Shown piece by piece: positions 24,963-36,500 of a DNA stretch of 64,000 bases. The notes beneath the pieces were generated by a model. That model saw only the letters and a program-made list of their open reading frames with translations, was not told the origin of the DNA and did not search any database. Each line of letters starts with the position of its first letter. Positions within the stretch are counted from its first letter, which is position 1. This DNA comes from Phyto melanocephala (taxonomy: Eukaryota > Arthropoda > Insecta > Diptera > Rhinophoridae): the NCBI GenBank assembly GCA_941918925.1, contig OW799237.1:111570515-111634514 (forward strand). Direction: 5' to 3'. A program made the position numbers and the translations under genes.

Positions 24963-25600
24963 ATAAAAAATTCGGCACAGCCGAATATAGTGGTCTTACT
25001 AGTTATAGTTCACTGTATTCTACTGGTCAATGGCTTTTATTTAATACCCTTATTGTGGGGTTTAAAGGGTACAAATTCGTAATTTATATTATTGACACAT
25101 ATATCCGCCCTTTTATTTAGAACGTCATCTTTGATTGATTATTTTTTATAGTTTAGTAAATTCTACTGGTCAAATCCTTTCATTCGATACCAATATTTAG
25201 AGGGTTAGTAGATTTTCTAATACTTGGTTTAAACCATATAAAAATTTATTGTACACCATTTTGTAGTGTCAGCTATCACGGATTTGAAATTTTTCATAGT
25301 GCATTATATTCTGCTAGTCAAGAACTTTCATTTCATTTGATAGGCATGTTGACCACCTCGGTTTTCTAATTGCTGAAATTTGGTTTTCGTTTGTTAATTT
25401 TGGGAAAAACACCAAAGCAGTTAAATTTTGGTGCTTATATCTTAGTTGTTTTCAAGCCGAATTTTTTGATTTTCTCAGGAATAATTGTTTAGCCTACGGC
25501 TTAAAAATTTGATTTCACTAGCGTATCCAAAAATTGTAAAGAAGACTGAGAAACTTAATATAACAAAAAAATATTTTTTTTGAATAATTTTTCCCAATAA
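24963..25600. mobile_element. Divergent Helentron-like relics (type 3)
   Basis: ATTCGGCACAGCCGAAT lies at about 24970-24986 in the 3'-end orientation, followed by ATAGTGGTCTTACT. Immediately after comes reverse-oriented type 3 body sequence (TACTGGTCAA, TTTCATTCGATACCAATAT). Two pieces in opposite orientation probably abut here. Confidence 0.45.
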
Positions 25601-27190
25601 ATTTGCCGATAAGTGACCGATTTACCCAATTTTTTTTACGAATAGCCCCTAGAGGCATATTATATCTATGTTACAAAACCAATAAATACAGATTATTGAA
25701 AAACATTATTGAGAATTTTGGTAAAAGACTGAGAGCATGTCGAGCCAGTGAGGTCACTTGTACGACATAATAGATCCGAATATTTAATAGGCGTAACATT
25801 TGTAAGATTATTATGGAGATGATAAAAATGAGAACTTTGATAATTTACCTTATAATTCAAATAAAAAAAAAAAACAATGTTAGTAAATACTGCGAGCGTG
25901 CCACCCTCGATACAAAATGTTTATTTTTGCATACAAGATTTGTTACAGACAAAAAAGTTGAAAAGGAGAATCAAACATTTTTGTCAAATTTCGATACCCA
26001 AAATCTATTTGTTTTGTTCGAAAGACAGTTTTTACAAAATTTTGCAATTTTAGGACTTATTCAAAAAGGCTATAAGCCAAAGTTTCGAAAACCCTGCTCT
26101 AGTCATTTGCTACCACTGTCAGTTTTTATTTTTGTTGTACAAATCTTTTCCTCATCTACACGTTTCACAGCATTATTGTAAAGATGATGAGAAGGACTTT
26201 GTGTTCTTCTTATTGTCGTTGTTTTGGAAAACTGACATGTAGTGAGGGAGGCAAGGGGTGCTTAATTTAAGTGTGCTCCTTTACTTCCACTAAACATACA
26301 AATATAAACACACACACATACAGATACTGCGACAAAATTCACTTAAATATTTTGTTTTTCTTGTGTTAAGTTTTGCATTAAATAAAAAAAAAAATATTGG
26401 ACAAACATACATGTGTAATAAAAGTTGGCACCAGTGTTGCCATTTTTTATGCAATTATCTAAACCTGGAACAAAATAAAATTTATAAGAAAATATCGGAG
26501 GGGAAGGATTTCTGCCTGATTTCACTTTAAATTATTTCAAAAGTAAAAAATATGTGTCGAATGTACAGCATATGAATAAATATATTTAGACTTTACATAC
26601 ACACAAACCATATCGATAGAGATTGAAATTTCCATTTAAATTAAACTAACATTTCGTTGGATATTGAGTGGTATGATTTGATCAGAGTTTATTATTTTGC
26701 CATTTTCTAAATCTTCTTTGTAAAGTTATTTTAACAAAAACGAGTTAGATCACTATATGCGGCCGTTTTAATACCCGTCCGTATAATACCCTTCCATGAC
26801 AACGAGCAAAGAAATGGCGGTCAGAACGATATCATTCATACTTATTCATGGCTCTTTAAAACAAAAACCTTATTTTAAATAATACCTTACCTCGATTTAG
26901 CTCGTATTAAAAGTTTAAATGGTTTTTGTTTCTCTTTGTGAAGTTTTTAAAATATCGAATACATTTGTAACTGTGTAAAATTTAATGATGACTCCGGCAA
27001 AACTGATAAGTATGCCCATATCGCTCGTTTACTACAATATTGTCATAACTTAAAAAAAGTTTCTTGTCGAAGTCGCGTATTAGAAAATAAATACACTGAT
27101 ATACAAAAATTTATTTGAAGAGTTTGTTTAATTATAAAAAAAAAATTATCAAATCAAATTTTGATATCAAAGCAATAGAGAAAACATAAA
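25601..27190. other. Non-coding, no element recognised
   Basis: The longest frame (25813-26181) is Lys/Phe-rich, has no recognisable motif, and I treat it as chance. AC-rich patch near 26309-26320. Confidence 0.55.
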
Positions 27191-27841
27191 GGGTGAATTT
27201 TTTGCTATTTGATTTTAAGTGAAAATTTTTTCGGTGTAAAAAGGTGATTGGTGACACGTGGTAATACCAAAAATGCTTAGTTAAGTTTGTTATTTCACCG
27301 TGAATAAACTAACAAACAACGCTTGCAAATCATTGAATTTTATTATCAAAATTCGTGCTGTGTGAGAAATGTATTTCGCAAATGACGTGCATTTATATCC
27401 ACCCACCGAACAGACTATTTAAGCTATTGTGCCCAATTTTCGCACCAGTTTCACTTTATCAAACATTAGTCTACCAACCCCTATGCAAGGATAATCTACC
27501 GAGGAGAAACATGTGCCACACGGAACGCGATACTATAAACCTATTATTGAGAGGCGAGTTTGCTGCTCAATTTATTTCACGTTTTGGAACAGTCCATTGG
27601 CGGCCAAGATCATAGGATTCGACCCCACTAGACTATTTTTGTGTTGATAAATGAATTCTGTCATGTATAGATATAAGCCAACCACAAACACATTACAGCT
27701 GTCATTGGTGATATACCGCCCGAAATGCTGAAAAAAGTATGGCAAGATTGGAGCTCATGCAGCCGCATGCAACATTAAGATGAGATAATGTCTGTTTTTT
27801 TTTTTTTAATTTTCAAAACCCAAAAGGTTAAAAAATCACCC
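27191..27841 (+). mobile_element. Internally deleted mariner-like element, 651 bp
   Basis: The left end GGGTGAATTTTTTGC and the right end TTAAAAAATCACCC are imperfect TIRs. Inside, MCHTERDTINLLLRGEFAAQFISRFGTVHWRPRS (27511-27612), then a stop and DSTPLDYF, represent the second half of the DDE domain. The tail includes VIGDIPPEMLKKVWQDW-like residues (27700-27752). Confidence 0.72.
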
Positions 27842-27927
27842 ATTACATATAGACACGCAGAACATCTCAGGGTCATGGAAACTTGACTTCAACATATCCA
27901 TCCACAGTTAAACTGCACCATTTATAA

Positions 27928-28680
27928 GGATTTATTATTAAACATTTCAAAAATATTGTTTTCACTTCGCCAACTGTAAAGAGAATAATTTATGGCTTAG
28001 AAGTGTACGCAGGTACCTTTGGATATATTATAAAGAGACTAAGGTTAGTATTTAATAGGGTGGTTAGGTTTCTGTACTCCGTTAGATTTGGTCAGCATAT
28101 TTCATCGTTTGTTTTGAAGTTTTTAGGTTTTTCTTTTATGGAATTTATAAATTTTAGAAATATTTTACACTTTTATAAGTTATATAAGTTGCAGATACCT
28201 AAATATTTAGTTAAGTTTTTTAGGTTTTGTAGATCTAATAGAAAAAGGCAGTTGATCATACCAAGATTGACCTCAATTTTGGAACGACCTTTTTGTGTGA
28301 GAGTGGCACGAACTTATAATAGGTTATCGGATACTTTAAGGACGTTTGATGTTAACATTGATTCTTTTAGGAAAAAACTTTTTCGGGAGTTGTCTGATAA
28401 TAGTATTTAATTGAATGACCATTCTCTATCCATTTACATATTTCAATCTTGGTCTGAAGTTTGGTTAGTTTGGCTTATATTTTCTGTGCAATTTTTTTGT
28501 CATTATATTTTTAATTCCCTTATATTTACTTATATTTAAATTTTTACATTATATTTTTATAGTTTAAGTAAAAAGCATTGTAATTTTTTTTTTTTTTTTA
28601 GTAGAAGTTTGTAGCCAATTATGGCCTAGAGGCTTGGTTGCCGAAATTTAAATAAATAAATAAAAATAAATAAATAAATA
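27928..28680 (+). mobile_element. 5'-truncated non-LTR retrotransposon (LINE)
   Basis: The open frame from 27928 to the stop after 28410 encodes the C-terminal end of a reverse transcriptase ORF: RIIYGLEVYAGTFGYIIKRLRLVFNRVVRFLY near 27982-28075, then a RPFCVRVARTYNRLS segment near 28285-28320 typical of the last domain of Jockey/CR1-type proteins. A 3' UTR of about 240 bp follows, ending TTGGTTGCCGAAATTT and a TAAA-repeat tail (28648-28680). Polymerase motifs are missing: the copy is 5' truncated, as usual after incomplete reverse transcription. Confidence 0.75.
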
Positions 28681-28935
28681 ATTGAAAATCCGTTGGATAC
28701 GTCAAACACATTGATCGTACAAAAAACGAGCAGTTCAGTTCAAATGTCAATATCGAAGCAGTGCATAAGAGTGTTTATTAAGCAGGAATTTCAAATTTCA
28801 GGAAGGTCTCTGCAGCGTATACTCACTAACGATCTGTGTCTTCGTACTTAGAAAATTCAAATAATACAACAACTAAAGCCTATAATAATGAAAACACGTT
28901 GTTCTTTCGTGTTACGCTCATTTTACTAACTCAAG
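28681..28935 (+). pseudogene. Mariner-like transposase fragment (DNA-binding linker)
   Basis: RTKNEQFSSNVNIEAVHKSVY (28717-28780) resembles the segment RRTEENIAAV... of relatives, followed by RSLQRILTNDLCLRT-like text near 28805-28850. It begins exactly where the LINE tail at 28680 ends. Confidence 0.42.
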
Positions 28936-29116
28936 TGTCAGCTGTCGAATAGTTTTTTTCAGGGTTGGCAACACTTTACTGCAAATTCATATATTGCGTT
29001 AATTTTGGGACAGTTTTTTTAAGGCTCACTCTTTATTACTGTCTTCCTAATAGCCCGATTTAGCCCATTTTCAATACCAAACATTTCTAAAGTAAAGAAA
29101 ATATTCTGACAAAATG

Positions 29117-29272
29117 TTAACGCACTGTTCGAGCTCTGGACGGACATTAAATTAAACCAGGGCATAGATAATAAATACTTTATGGGGTCTAAAATGAATA
29201 TTTTGATGTGTTACAAGCGGAATGACAAAACGACTATACCCCCTCGTCAATTTTTTGATGGTGGGTATAAGA
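29117..29272 (-). mobile_element. Short 5' piece of a type 4 Helentron-like element
   Basis: ACTTTATGGGGTCTAAAATG, CAAGCGGAATGACAAAAC and a final ATGGTGGGTATAAG are the reverse of the 5' block seen at 23781 and 44750. Confidence 0.5.
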
Positions 29273-30172
29273 AACATCACAAAAAATTAGTTGGAGCATT
29301 AAATTTTAGCTCATTACAAGTAAACAGTTATTAAGAAATAAAATAATAAAAATTTTTGAATGAATATGAATATGAAATATTAAAAACACACAAACATACA
29401 TACGTACTCTTATATTGGCTATCATGTTGTAACAAACTTATTCATATTAAATACTGGTTTTTATCCTGAATTATTGCCATTTTCATGTAAAAATATTTAA
29501 AAAAAAATCTATAAAGATAGTATGTACATATTGCATATTCATAAAAACAAAAGACAAAAACAACAACAACAAAATTAAGAGAGAAAAAATCTAGAATTGT
29601 ACAACTTACCTTTTATGTACGTCTATATGTACGTGCGTTGCAATGTGCGTCGTATGTCTACCATTGGAGCAGTTGGTTGAGTGGGGATACATTTAAAAAT
29701 GCGCATTAAAACGTACAATGAGCACAACCGACAAACAACACCATCTACTTATACTCGTATCGTAACACTCTTCCATTCAAATGCACATTTGCAATAAATG
29801 TATGTAATTTTATTTTTTTTCCAATGCGACTAAATGAGTGTACACAATTTTGAAAGCAGTGATGGTGGATTAAGGGCACGCTACACATACACTAAAATCT
29901 GAAAAACAAAAAACGAAAAAGCAACAAATTAACATCAATCAAGCAATATCAAAAATGTAACTGAATTAAATATTTGTTTTTAAAATTAATTGGCATATTC
30001 ACAGGAAGCCCTTAGTGCAGTAAGGTCATGATTTAACAAAAATGTACAAATGAATGAGATGTATTTCAGTGTTAATTATGACATTTTTCAACCTTTTTAC
30101 AATCTTGAAAAACTCTGACAATACAACACTTAGGACACCTTGTGAATTTAGCAAATTTGTATATAGAGGTTT
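29273..30172. other. Non-coding, AT-rich
   Basis: No gene or element end was found between the type 4 fragment and the Helentron at 30173. CAACAACAACAA lies at 29560-29571. Confidence 0.55.
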
Positions 30173-30555
30173 TTATACCCTTCACCTGTGGTGCACAAGG
30201 GTATATATAGCTTTGTCATTCCGTTTGTAATTTCTACAATTTTCATTTCCGACCCCATAAAGTATATATTTTCTGAAAGCTTATGATTAGAGAAGTCGAT
30301 TAAGCCCTGACCGTCTGTCCGTGTGTTGGTTGAAATCAACATTTAGAAGCAACTATATGCTCCTCAGATCTGTGTATGGTATCAATCTTTTGGAAATATC
30401 CGGGAATGAATCGCAATTGAAATTCAACACAATCACCCCATAACTTTCTGAGATATGAGCAAATAAATACGACTGCCTCTGTTTTTTCCCATATTTTTAC
30501 CACCAAAATTACAATATTTCAGCCATAGAATACAAATACAGCCATCTAGAGAATA
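30173..30555 (+). mobile_element. INE-1-like Helentron, subfamily 1, 5' half
   Basis: Begins TTATACCCTTCACCTGTGG and carries the GACCCCATAAAGTATATA and GTCTGTCCG blocks up to about 30480. The following sequence (TTCAGCCATAGAATA near 30520) resembles the segment following the old copy at 36180. No 3' palindrome of its own follows in this orientation. Confidence 0.75.
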
Positions 30556-30571
30556 CAAATTTATAATTAAA

Positions 30572-31720
30572 CAAGTAACAGTGCTATATTCGGCCGAGCC
30601 GAATCTTTTATACCCTTCACAACGTGTAGTCATGCAATAACAATCATCTCAAATAAAATACGTACATACATGTAAAAAACATACCATTGTAAAATTATAA
30701 ATTGAGTTTACGTATGTATATTTCTAAAAAAATAAATTTAAATAAATATATGTATATAAAAAAAAAGTAATAAAAATATAAATAATATTTAAAATAGAAA
30801 AAATTTTTTTGCTTAGCTAGGATTCGATGCCACGTTTACTCTAACCAGTATTGTTGTTGTAGCAATTTTCTTAAATATTGTGTTGTTGTTATTTTTTTTT
30901 TTTTTTGCTAAAAGGTTTCCCCATTCGGTTTAAGTATATTTTCATTTATTATTTAGTTATTTCTTATAAAAACTACATACATACATATTTAAGTATTTTA
31001 GTAAGTATGTATGTATGTATGTATGTATGTATATGTATTATAAATAATGAGTTTGTTTCTTTTAATTTCATTCACTCATTAATTCATTTGATTTCTATAT
31101 TCGTTCCGCTTTATAATTTCTTTCTTTTAGTGAATTAATTTGACTCTAAAGTGCGTATGACTTAATATGATGATAGTTTTTGCCCTCTTACCTAAACATC
31201 ATGTATTCATTTAAATAGAAAAGTTTTGCATAAAAATAAATAAACAAAATAAATAAAAAAAATGCAAATAAAAAAAAATTTTCTACAAATTATTTACCAA
31301 TAGTTTTCAATAAAATAAAAAAATTATTTAAATTGCAACATTCAATTTAATAACAAACATTTACTCTTAAATTTTAGTCCACTGTGGTTGAATTTGAATT
31401 AAATCGCTTTTCCTCTGAAAATAATAATCTAAAAGGCAGGCTCCTTGTTTTAAGATTTTTTTATAATTTTTTTCAGCTTCTAGAAAACCAAGAGAGTCAA
31501 TATTGGTATTATCTGAAAGGACTTCACTAGTGCAATATAGACACTATAAAAAAATTGATTTCAACATACACACGGACAGACTGACAGAGCTTAATCGACT
31601 CCCCTATTCATAAGCTTTCAGAAAATATATACTTTATGGGGTCGGAAATGAAAATTGTAGAAATTTCACACGGAATGACAAACCTATATATACCCTTTTT
31701 CACTGTGTGAAATGCTATAA
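30572..31720 (-). mobile_element. INE-1-like Helentron, subfamily 2, interrupted
   Basis: The 3' end lies at 30572-30850 (CAAGTAACAGTGC, palindrome ATTCGGCCGAGCCGAAT, GGATTCGATGCCACG box). The 5' end lies at 31555-31720 (TTGATTTCAACATACACACG to CACTGTGTGAAATGCTATA). About 700 bp of unrelated A/T-rich DNA with a TATG array at 31003-31033 separates them. One copy with an insertion is the simplest reading; two fragments cannot be excluded. Confidence 0.65.
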
Positions 31721-32373
31721 ATAGCCAACTTTTTTTAAATAGAAAATTTTATATTTAAAAAACAATAAATTTAATTTTAAAAAAATTGAAAATTTATATT
31801 TCTTTTAAAAATTTATAATTTCTGTTTCTTTATAAACACTTTTATTAAAATTGTATTTATTTGTTTATTTAAAAAAACAAAACAAAAAACAAACAAAACA
31901 AAAAAACTAATAAAAAAACTCATGCATTACTTTCTTAATACCCAATTTTGTGACACATGTCAAAATATATTTCATTATCTGGTGTCAAAGTAAACGCTTG
32001 AAATCATAATTACGTATAAAGTGTATAAACAAGTTTAAACAAATACATATGTATGTGAAGTGTCAATAGTGAGAGCGATGGGTTGTCTTTCGACTCAATT
32101 AAACTTTGTCTTTAAAGTCGAATATTTTATTACTTTTTTTTCGCTTTATTGGCACTAGTATAGATATAAAATTATTTTTCAACGTAAAAAGAAAATTTTC
32201 ATATATTAAAAAATTTGCTTTTTTAAAGCATTTTTTACCCATACACGATTCACAAATAAATAAACCAAGTGTATTTTAACACATAATAAATTATACTAAG
32301 CAGATTGTGAGTTAAACAATAGTAAACATCATATTAAAATTCTTTTGTTGCTTTTTCATCCTATTACGCTTGA

Positions 32374-33216
32374 TTATACCCTTCACACAGTGAAAAAGGG
32401 TATATATAGGTTTGTCATTCCGTGTGAAATTTCTACAATTTTGATTTCCGACCCCATAAAGTATATATTTTCTGAAAGCTTATGAATAGGGGAGTCGATT
32501 AAGCGCTGTCAGTCTGTCCGTGTGTATGTTGAAATCAACTTTTTGAAGCCCCCCGACATCGCTTGGACTCGGGTGAGGTATTAAAATATCAGAAATATTC
32601 GGGAGTAGATCGCTATTGAAAATCAGAAACATCGGTACATAAACAACTGAGATATGAGCAAAAACCCACGACCACCTCGATTTTTTTTTCACAAAAGCAA
32701 CATTACAACAACAACATACATACATACAAACGTGTATACTGGTTAGAGAAAACGTGGCATCGAATCCCAGCTAAGCCAAAAAAATTTTTTTTTTAATTTT
32801 TTTTTTAATTTTTTTTTTATTTTTTTTTTTATTTTTTATTTAATATATTATTTATATTTTTATTATTTTTTTTTTAAATTTTTTTTTTTAATTTTTTTTT
32901 TATTTTTTTTTTGTTTTATATATATTATATACATAATAATTTTTTAAAAAATTTTTTTTTTTAAAAAATTTTTTTTTTTTTTTAAATTTTTTTTTTTTTT
33001 AAATTTTTTTTTAAATTTTTTTTTTTTTTTGTTTTTTTTAACATTCATACGTGAATTTATAATTTCACAATGGGACGTTTTTATATATGTATGTTTTTAT
33101 ATGTATGTACGTATTTCATATGGGATGAATGGTGACACAAACCACTGTTATTGCATGAATTCACGTTGTGAAGGGTATATAAGATTCGGCACGGCCGAAT
33201 ATAGCGCTCTTACTTG
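32374..33216 (+). mobile_element. INE-1-like Helentron, subfamily 2, complete
   Basis: 843 bp from TTATACCCTTCACACAGTG to the ATTCGGCACGGCCGAAT palindrome and CTTG. The central tract (about 32780-33040) is almost pure T with scattered A. It is a good reference for subfamily 2. Confidence 0.9.
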
Positions 33217-34069
33217 TTTTTGATAACGTTGCTGCTGTAAAGATTTAGTGAAAAATGGGTTAAGTTTAAATCTATACTCAACCTTTATTAAGTATTTTTG
33301 ATGTTTTATTTTAATAGGAAAATAATTGAAAAAAAAAGAAATTACATACATATACAAATTAAATAAATAAAATTAAATTAAATTTTTGCTATTTTAATCG
33401 ATATACAGCTAATAGTTTTATTTGTACACACACACACACACACACACTTATTCATACATAAAAGAAATCCATGTGCATACATACATACATACAATACATA
33501 TATTAGATATGAATAGATAGATACAATTAAAATATGACAAATTTCTACCATGTAGATGTTTATAAATATAAACACAACTAAGAGAAAATAATTAGCACAA
33601 TCAAAACAAAATATTATATGGCAGTGATTACATTTGTCTGTAATATTGTGTGTCAAAACACACGCAGAAAAGCACAAGGTGCACGTTACTAATCACCTCA
33701 TCGTTTTTAACTTCATATGTGAAGTCGAATTCGCCACTGCTTGTAAACTGTTTACTGTACCCTGGTTTTGCAGCTAACTTCAAGATAGTGTCTCCAGGAG
33801 AAGATCAAAAGAAGTTACGCTTCTCTCTCTAACAAAAGTTAATTTTTTTTTAATTACATTTTGAAATTTTTTTTAAATAAAAAATATTAAATTTATGTGA
33901 TTTATACAAAAAAATATTTTTATTTCGTAGTTAAAAAAAAATAACAAGGCTTGTTTGTTATTGAATAAAAACAAAAAATACCAAAACTTCAATTTACTTA
34001 CCTAGTAAGTTAGCAAGTAATATTGGAGATATACATAAACTAGTTACTTTCCGACCGAATAACCACTTA
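33217..34069. repeat. Non-coding; AC and CATA microsatellites
   Basis: A CA run of about 12 units lies at 33425-33448 and a CATA run at 33477-33495. 33700-33835 is less AT-rich than its surroundings and contains a short open frame with no recognisable domain. Confidence 0.6.
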
Positions 34070-34709
34070 TTATACCCTTCACCTGTGGTGCACAAGGGTA
34101 TATATAGCTTTGTCATTCCGTTTGTAATTTCTACAATTTTCATTTCCGACCCCATAAAGTATATATTTTCTGAAAGCTTATGAATAGAGGAGTTGATTAA
34201 GCCCTGACCGTCTGTCCGTCTGCCCGTCTGTCCGTGTGTTGGTTGAAATCAACTTTTAGAAGCAACTATATGTTCCTCAGATCTGTATATGGTATCAATC
34301 TCTTGGAAATATCCAGGAATGAATCGCTATTGAAATTCAGCACAATCGCCCCATAATTTTCTGAGATATGAGCAAAAAACCACGACCACCTCGTTTTTTA
34401 CACAATTACAACAACAACATACTTATATACATACATGCAAAAAACATGCCAAAAAAAAAAATAATAAAAAAAATTAAAAAAAAAAATTTTAAAAAAAAAT
34501 TTAAAAAAATTTTTTAAAAATTTTTATAAAAAAATTTTTTAAAAAAATTAAAAAAAAAATATAAAAAAAAAATAATAAAATATAAATAATATCTTAAATA
34601 AAATAAGATAAAATGAGATGAATGGTGATACAAACAATTGTTATTGCATGACTACACGTTGTGAAGGGTATATAAGATTCGGTACGGCCGAATATAGCAC
34701 TGTTACTTG
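34070..34709 (+). mobile_element. INE-1-like Helentron, subfamily 1, complete
   Basis: Begins TTATACCCTTCACCTGTGG; ends with palindrome ATTCGGTACGGCCGAAT, ATAGC and TTACTTG. The GGATTCGATGCC box of other copies is missing, suggesting an internal deletion near 34600. Confidence 0.88.
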
Positions 34710-35396
34710 TTTTTGTTTGAGTTGTCCCAGAAATCATGACCCTCGCTTACAAATGTATTTACAAAAAGCAATCAAATAAGTAGTTATAAATAAAGCTAAA
34801 TTATAGCGGAATATTTGTATACTGTTGCGATACAAAAAAATATAAAAATTATAATATTGTGCATATTATAATATTTATAAAGTTAATTTAAAGCTAAAAA
34901 CTACTTAACTGTTTAAAAAAATATATAAAAAGTATTTGCGAAGGTTATTACAAATAGGCATGTATGTATTTAAAAAAAAATTATGTTGTTATGACACTTC
35001 ATTACTATGTAATGTATAAAATAATGACAACCTATTACACAATTTCAAAAAGATTTTCTCGGATGGTTCTTTTGCAACGTTGTTTAAATTTAAAACCTTT
35101 TTCACTACACATGAGCAGGACATTATCCTAACGTTTCGTGATTGAGAAGTACATGCTAAGTAAAGTACGCTCGTCAATAAGACTAGTTAATTTAGAAAAT
35201 TTTTCTATATCAATTTGACAAACTTATTTAAAGAAAAATTAAGCTCTGATAGAATTTATTATTTAATAATTTCAAAAATATCGTCGTTTAAGTAAAACCC
35301 AAATCTAAGTCTTATTTGCTTTAAAGCTTAAATATAAAATGAATGAAAATTTTTACTTGATGTATAAATTTTATCTGGAACTTTTTTTAAATCTAA
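34710..35396. other. Non-coding, AT-rich
   Basis: Nothing recognised up to the Harbinger-like MITE. 31721-32373 and 35805-36179 are similar. Confidence 0.5.
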
Positions 35397-35801
35397 GGGC
35401 CATTATTACAACTTGCCGACAAAGTTCATGTTAATAAAAGGTAACTTTTGTTAACGTGAGCAATAAACTGACCATTAAGTATTTTTCGTTATTACAACCT
35501 GCCTGTAGAATAAATTGTATTTATTTTAAAGTACGGCAGCACCAAAGCAAATGCTGAACAAATTTGTTAGTTTTTTAAACCCAAAGTGGCAACGACAAGC
35601 AAATAGTAAACAATTCCCTTATACGGTAGAAAATATGGTAACTTTTAATTATAAGCCTCACGTTAAAAGTTAAAGGTAGAGTGATCTTTCTTTTAACTTA
35701 TCGGATACTTTTAGGTTAAAGTGAAGTTGTAATAACAAAAAACTAGTTATCTGTCCGATAACATCCTAACTTTAGTTATCGGTAAGTTATAATAATGGCT
35801 C
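35397..35801. mobile_element. PIF/Harbinger-like MITE, 405 bp, TAA duplication
   Basis: The left end GGGCCATTATTACAACTT and the right end AAGTTATAATAATGGCTC (ending 35801) are inverted repeats of about 23 bp with a few mismatches. TAA flanks both sides (35394-35396, 35802-35804). A 3-bp TWA duplication with G-rich TIR starts is the PIF/Harbinger pattern. Further inverted segments inside (GTTATTACAACCTGCC, GAAGTTGTAATAAC) would let it fold into a long hairpin. Confidence 0.8.
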
Positions 35802-36179
35802 TAAGTGACGTATGAGCTAAGACTTCAAGATAATTTTTGTCGATGCGTAAATACAAATTAATTTGAGTTTGAAAATTATGTCAGGATTGTATTTTCCAAT
35901 TTCAAAGCGTTGCCATCACGTTATTTTGGTTTGCTTTATACAAATTTCATGGGCTTAAAAATTTGTGACAGCCGAAAAACGAATTGCAGCTCGTTTTTAG
36001 GTTTGACTGTAATATTTTAATTTCTTTAGTCTTGAGATAATTATTAAACTTTTTATAACGAAATTAAATTGTGATAATGAGAGAATAGTTTGAAGTTTGA
36101 GGAGAATGCATTTTTTAAACTAGCTAGTAGCTACGGTTTAATTTTCAGCATGTCTGATTGTGCTTCCCAATTAATTTTT

Positions 36180-36500
36180 TTATACCCTTTACGGAAAGTG
36201 TAAGGCTATACATAAGTTTGTCATTTCGAGTGAAATGTCTACAATATTCAGTAACGACCCCATAAAGTATAAATTTTCTAAAAGCTTATAAATAGGAGAG
36301 TGAATTGAGAATTGCCTGCCTGTTTGTCTATTCATGTGTATGTTGAAATCAGGGGCTCGCCAAGATCCGTCAGTAGTATCAATACCTCAGAAATATTCGA
36401 AAGCATATTGGTATTAAAAATCATACGTTCGCCGTATAACTTTCTAAAGATATGAGAAAATTAACGCGACTGCCTTTGTTTCCCCCCTTATTTTTATTCC
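36180..36500 (+). mobile_element. Older INE-1-like Helentron, 5' half
   Basis: TTATACCCTTTACGG at the start, then GACCCCATAAAGTATAAAT, GCTTATAAATAGGAGAG and the AGATATGAG block. No 3' palindrome follows, so it is truncated or its 3' half has decayed. Confidence 0.65.

Noticed and set aside
25813..26181. 122-codon frame as a candidate host gene
   Set aside because: Low-complexity Lys/Phe/Leu-rich translation, no motif, no similarity that I recognise, in AT-rich DNA.
26427..28980. A 2.5-kb hAT element between CAGTGTTGCC (26430) and GGCAACACT (28970)
   Set aside because: The right sequence reads as CAGGGTTGGCAACACT and the flanks share no 8-bp duplication; the span also contains unrelated elements with their own ends.
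33425..33495. CRISPR-like or satellite array
   Set aside because: Simple CA and CATA microsatellites without spacers; nothing in the window has a repeat-spacer pattern.
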